DNA of 8,801 nucleotides from Acidimicrobiaceae bacterium (GTDB taxonomy: Bacteria; Actinomycetota; Acidimicrobiia; Acidimicrobiales; UBA8190), in assembly GCA_003131945.1 (NCBI GenBank), contig PKWD01000424.1, positions 12,847 to 21,647 on the forward strand, in the 5' to 3' direction. The notes beneath the pieces are model-generated. The model worked only from the letters and a program-made list of their open reading frames with translations, searched no databases and was not told the origin of the DNA. Below are positions 6,970 through 8,801 of the stretch, piece after piece; the first letter of the stretch is position 1, and every line of letters starts with the position of its first letter. The position numbers and the translations under genes were made by a program.

Positions 6970-7087
6970 CGGTCGTAGCTCAGGGCCCGCGCGCGGGGAA
7001 GAAGAATCACGCTTCTTTGGTAGGTCTCTTTCGGCAAGTGGACGAAACGGCTGTCCGGACGCAACACACAGCCAGAAGGCACAATGA
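6970..7087. other. Intergenic spacer between the epimerase and the GT4 gene
   Basis: These 118 bases separate two same-strand genes. A weak stem is present: AAGAAG (about 7000-7006) can pair with CTTCTT just after it across a 7-base loop. It is AT-rich, six base pairs long and lacks a clean U-run, so I do not call a terminator. On the minus strand a frame in the spacer ends in a TGA that overlaps the GT4 GTG as GTGA. This could reflect a small upstream peptide but has no supported start. Confidence 0.4.
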
Positions 7088-8047
7088 CTAACCGATCATT
7101 ACCGGTTCGAGTTGCGACAACAGGTCCTGCCAGGTCCGCTCGATCCCCATCTCCAGCGTGATTGGCTTCCATGACGCAAGGTCCGAGAGAGTGCCGACAT
7201 CCAGGACAATCTCTTCTACGTCGAAACCGCGGTCGGGAAGGCGCTCGACCACCAACCTCCTACCCGTGATCTCGCACACTATCTCGAGCACCTCGAGAAC
7301 AGAATGGCCGACGCCGCTACCCACGTTCACCACCCGGGGCCCATCCAACCGTCGAGTGAGATCAACCGCGGCACGGGCGACATCGGCGACGTAGACATAG
7401 TCGCGGATCATGGTGCCGTCTCCGAATACCCGAACAGGGACTCCGTTTCGAGCAGCAGCGAGGAACGAGCCGACGATTCCCTGACTTCGCCCAGCGGGCT
7501 GGAGGGGACCATAGGCATTGCTCACGCGGAGGATACGGGCCGGCAATGCGTAAAGGGCACGGTACATGCCGATGTACTTTTCGACCGTGAGCTTCATGAT
7601 CCCGTATGAGGTGATCGGGTCGCAGGCCGAGGTCTCTTTGACTGGAATCTGCACAGGATTGCCGTAGACCGTTCCCCCTGACGACAGGTAGGTCAGTCCC
7701 ACCTGGGGTCGGTGCCTGAGGATTTCCAGGAGAGAGAGGATCCCCGGGAGGGTGCTCGTTGCGTCCAAAACGGGGTCTGCGTTGGACTCTTTCGGGAGCA
7801 TCGCACCTACGGCGTGGACCACGTGATCGACACGGCTGACCAGTGACGCAAGGGCCGCGGGATCACCGGCATCGCTCAGGACCAGTTCGGCTCCCTCAAT
7901 GCTCGCCAAGGACCGCCCGGTTGGTTGATGCCGGGCGACGGCGGTGACCGAGCTCCCCGCTGCTAGGAACGCCCTCGCAATCTCGGACCCCATAAACCCC
8001 GTGCCCCCGAGCACGAGGACACGTTCTGGAAGGGCCTTTTGGGTCAT
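7088..8047 (-). CDS. NAD-dependent epimerase/dehydratase (extended SDR, GalE/WcaG-like)
   Basis: The roughly 319-residue product is an extended short-chain dehydrogenase/reductase acting on nucleotide-linked sugars in the cytoplasm. The N-terminal NAD-binding loop is VLVLGGTGFMGSE (about 10-22), of G-x-x-G-x-x-G type. SDAGDP follows strand 3. YLSSGGTVYG (about 120-129) has the catalytic Ser/Thr region, and SYGIMKLTVEKY contains the Y-x3-K pair. RVSNAYGP and FGDGTMIRDYVYVADVARA (about 208-226) are hallmarks of sugar epimerases and dehydratases, and the end (SWKPITLEMGIERTW) is the usual C-terminal block. Length is normal for the family. Start: ATG at 8047 has AGGA with a 5-base spacer and places the loop correctly. 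An ATG at 8059 and the open frame up to a TTG at 8128 are alternatives without better signals. It is the first recognisable gene of the leftward group. Epimerase, reductase and dehydratase activities cannot be separated by eye. Confidence 0.93.
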   Translation of the reverse strand: MTQKALPERVLVLGGTGFMGSEIARAFLAAGSSVTAVARHQPTGRSLASIEGAELVLSDAGDPAALASLVSRVDHVVHAVGAMLPKESNADPVLDATSTLPGILSLLEILRHRPQVGLTYLSSGGTVYGNPVQIPVKETSACDPITSYGIMKLTVEKYIGMYRALYALPARILRVSNAYGPLQPAGRSQGIVGSFLAAARNGVPVRVFGDGTMIRDYVYVADVARAAVDLTRRLDGPRVVNVGSGVGHSVLEVLEIVCEITGRRLVVERLPDRGFDVEEIVLDVGTLSDLASWKPITLEMGIERTWQDLLSQLEPVMIG

Positions 8048-8734
8048 CGACGTCCTCATCACCCCTCTCTCGGACGATCCAGAGCCTGCGGAGCTCTTTA
8101 CCACCCGGCTGGGAGGGGTCCTGGACAACTTCCCGACACCCTAACGCTGGTCGGGAGCAGGCCTCGTAATTTAGGCGGCCGTGAAGGAGGGTTCTCGCAG
8201 GTCAGGTGCGATGGTCTTCATCCGGGCCCATGGCGTCGCCAGGGCTGTCTGGCTGGACCTTCTCCCCATTTGAGTCCGACCTGCCGGCGCCAGTCGTGAC
8301 AGGAGCGTCGAAGAAGTTCCGAGCTCCCGTGGGGCCACCAGCCGAAGCGACGGGAACGGGCCGCCCGTGGCCCTCGCCTGCGGGACGGGGCCGAGGAGCG
8401 TTCCCACGGCGCCTCGGCGAAGCCCAAAGTGCCGGACCTGTGACCGTCGGTGAGCCGGATCTCTCGGATACCAACGTTGCCTGTGAGGGAGTGAGCACTT
8501 AGGGTGCCTATGCTGGTCCCGAGGACACGACCCACTCGCTCGGGCCCCTCCACCCCTCGAAATGGGGCGTTGTCCGCGTCCCGGTGACCTTCCCCGGCAT
8601 TTCGCTCGCCCGACAGTAGGTTGTGGAGGGTGTTGACGTGGACCTTCAGTCGTTCGTCTTAGGCACGGTGTGCGAGCATGACACCGAGCGTGAGGAGTAG
8701 TGGGATGCAGAGGGTCCGAGAAGAAAGGACAACC
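8048..8734. other. Long stretch without a convincing gene upstream of the epimerase
   Basis: About 690 bases carry only overlapping open frames rich in Arg, Pro, Gly and Ser on both strands, as expected by chance at this GC content. None shows a recognisable domain. The least shadow-like is a minus-strand frame near 8560-8660 (its reading includes KVHVNTLHNLLSGERNAG), but it has a stop just upstream and no binding site, so at most it is a decayed fragment. A promoter for the leftward operon would be expected here; no strong -35/-10 pair is evident. Confidence 0.45.
8131..8156. repeat. 7-bp perfect inverted repeat upstream of the epimerase
   Basis: TCCCGAC (8131-8137) and GTCGGGA (8150-8156) are exact reverse complements separated by 12 bases. 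The repeat lies about 85-110 bases before the epimerase start. No run of T follows on either strand, so it is not a standard terminator. It could be an operator half-site pair or a hairpin in the mRNA leader. At this GC content such a repeat could also occur by chance. Confidence 0.4.
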
Positions 8735-8801
8735 GTGTCGCCCGTCGTAGAGGAGCAGCGATGGGACGGTCGAAGAGGCTCGGTGGTGGCCGGCGCAGGG
8801 G
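8735..8801 (+). CDS. Possible start of a divergent gene, cut by the right edge (unidentified)
   Basis: A GTG at 8735 is preceded by AAAGGA with a 5-base spacer, one of the best ribosome binding sites in the window, and its frame stays open for 22 codons to the edge (MSPVVEEQRWDGRRG and on). The piece is too short and hydrophilic to assign. An ATG at 8761 in another frame also has a good site (GAGGAG, 5-base spacer; MGRSKRLGGG) and is an equally possible start. Which of them, if either, is real cannot be decided here. A TTGACG at 8633-8638 could be a -35 element, but the candidate -10 (TCTTAG, 18 bases on) is poor. If real, the gene would be transcribed away from the sugar operon. Confidence 0.3.
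   Translation, partial: MSPVVEEQRWDGRRGSVVAGAG

Noticed and set aside
8090..8128. TTGTCC followed by a TGGTAA-like hexamer on the minus strand, considered as the promoter of the epimerase.
   Set aside because: The spacer is about 19 bases and the -10 match is poor, so it is not distinguishable from chance.
1059..8514. An 11-base sequence, AGCATAGGCAC, at 1059-1069 recurs in inverted orientation at 8504-8514, flanking the cluster.
   Set aside because: The match does not extend on either side, and several 11-base matches are expected by chance in a window this long when both strands are compared.
8171..8553. Overlapping open frames of about 80-110 codons on both strands upstream of the epimerase.
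   Set aside because: Composition is that of random GC-rich frames, no domain is recognisable, no start has a good binding site, and they exclude one another.

Overview
The window looks like part of a cell-surface polysaccharide (O-antigen or exopolysaccharide type) biosynthesis locus from a fairly high-GC bacterium. Frequent GTG and TTG starts and the codon choice suggest an actinobacterium or a relative, but no marker gene fixes the taxonomy. No rRNA, tRNA, CRISPR array or intact insertion sequence was seen.

Layout, right to left along the minus strand, which carries most genes: an NAD-dependent sugar epimerase/dehydratase (7088-8047), a GT4-type glycosyltransferase with an extra N-terminal beta-sandwich-like region (5284-6969), a SAM methyltransferase with a long C-terminal coiled coil (4253-5290), and a two-module glycosyltransferase (2526-4310) whose second module appears to have lost catalytic acids. 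After an interruption on the other strand come a NeuD/PglD-type sugar N- or O-acyltransferase (364-1005) and the N-terminal third of a DegT/DnrJ/EryC1 aminotransferase (1-370) that runs off the left edge. Several neighbours overlap, which points to translational coupling. Two junctions use the same seven bases, TTGGTAG, to end one gene and start the next.

The interruption (about 1006-2525) holds a frameshifted remnant of a small cysteine-motif protein resembling DUF6788 (about 1200-1486, plus strand). It also holds a second, unrelated SAM methyltransferase (1692-2504, plus strand) that converges on the glycosyltransferase fusion. The stretch looks like an insertion or rearrangement scar inside the sugar locus.

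The right end (8048-8801) has no convincing complete gene. It contains a 7-bp inverted repeat upstream of the epimerase and, at the very edge, a possible divergent plus-strand gene start with a good ribosome binding site.

Inferred joint role: the epimerase and the aminotransferase/acyltransferase pair would make nucleotide-linked sugars, including an acylated amino sugar. The glycosyltransferases would assemble the glycan, and the methyltransferases would decorate or cap it. The coiled-coil methyltransferase is a candidate chain-length or chain-terminating factor. The most interesting items are that methyltransferase, the apparently inert GT-A module, the domain added to the GT4 enzyme, and the repeated TTGGTAG coupling junction.
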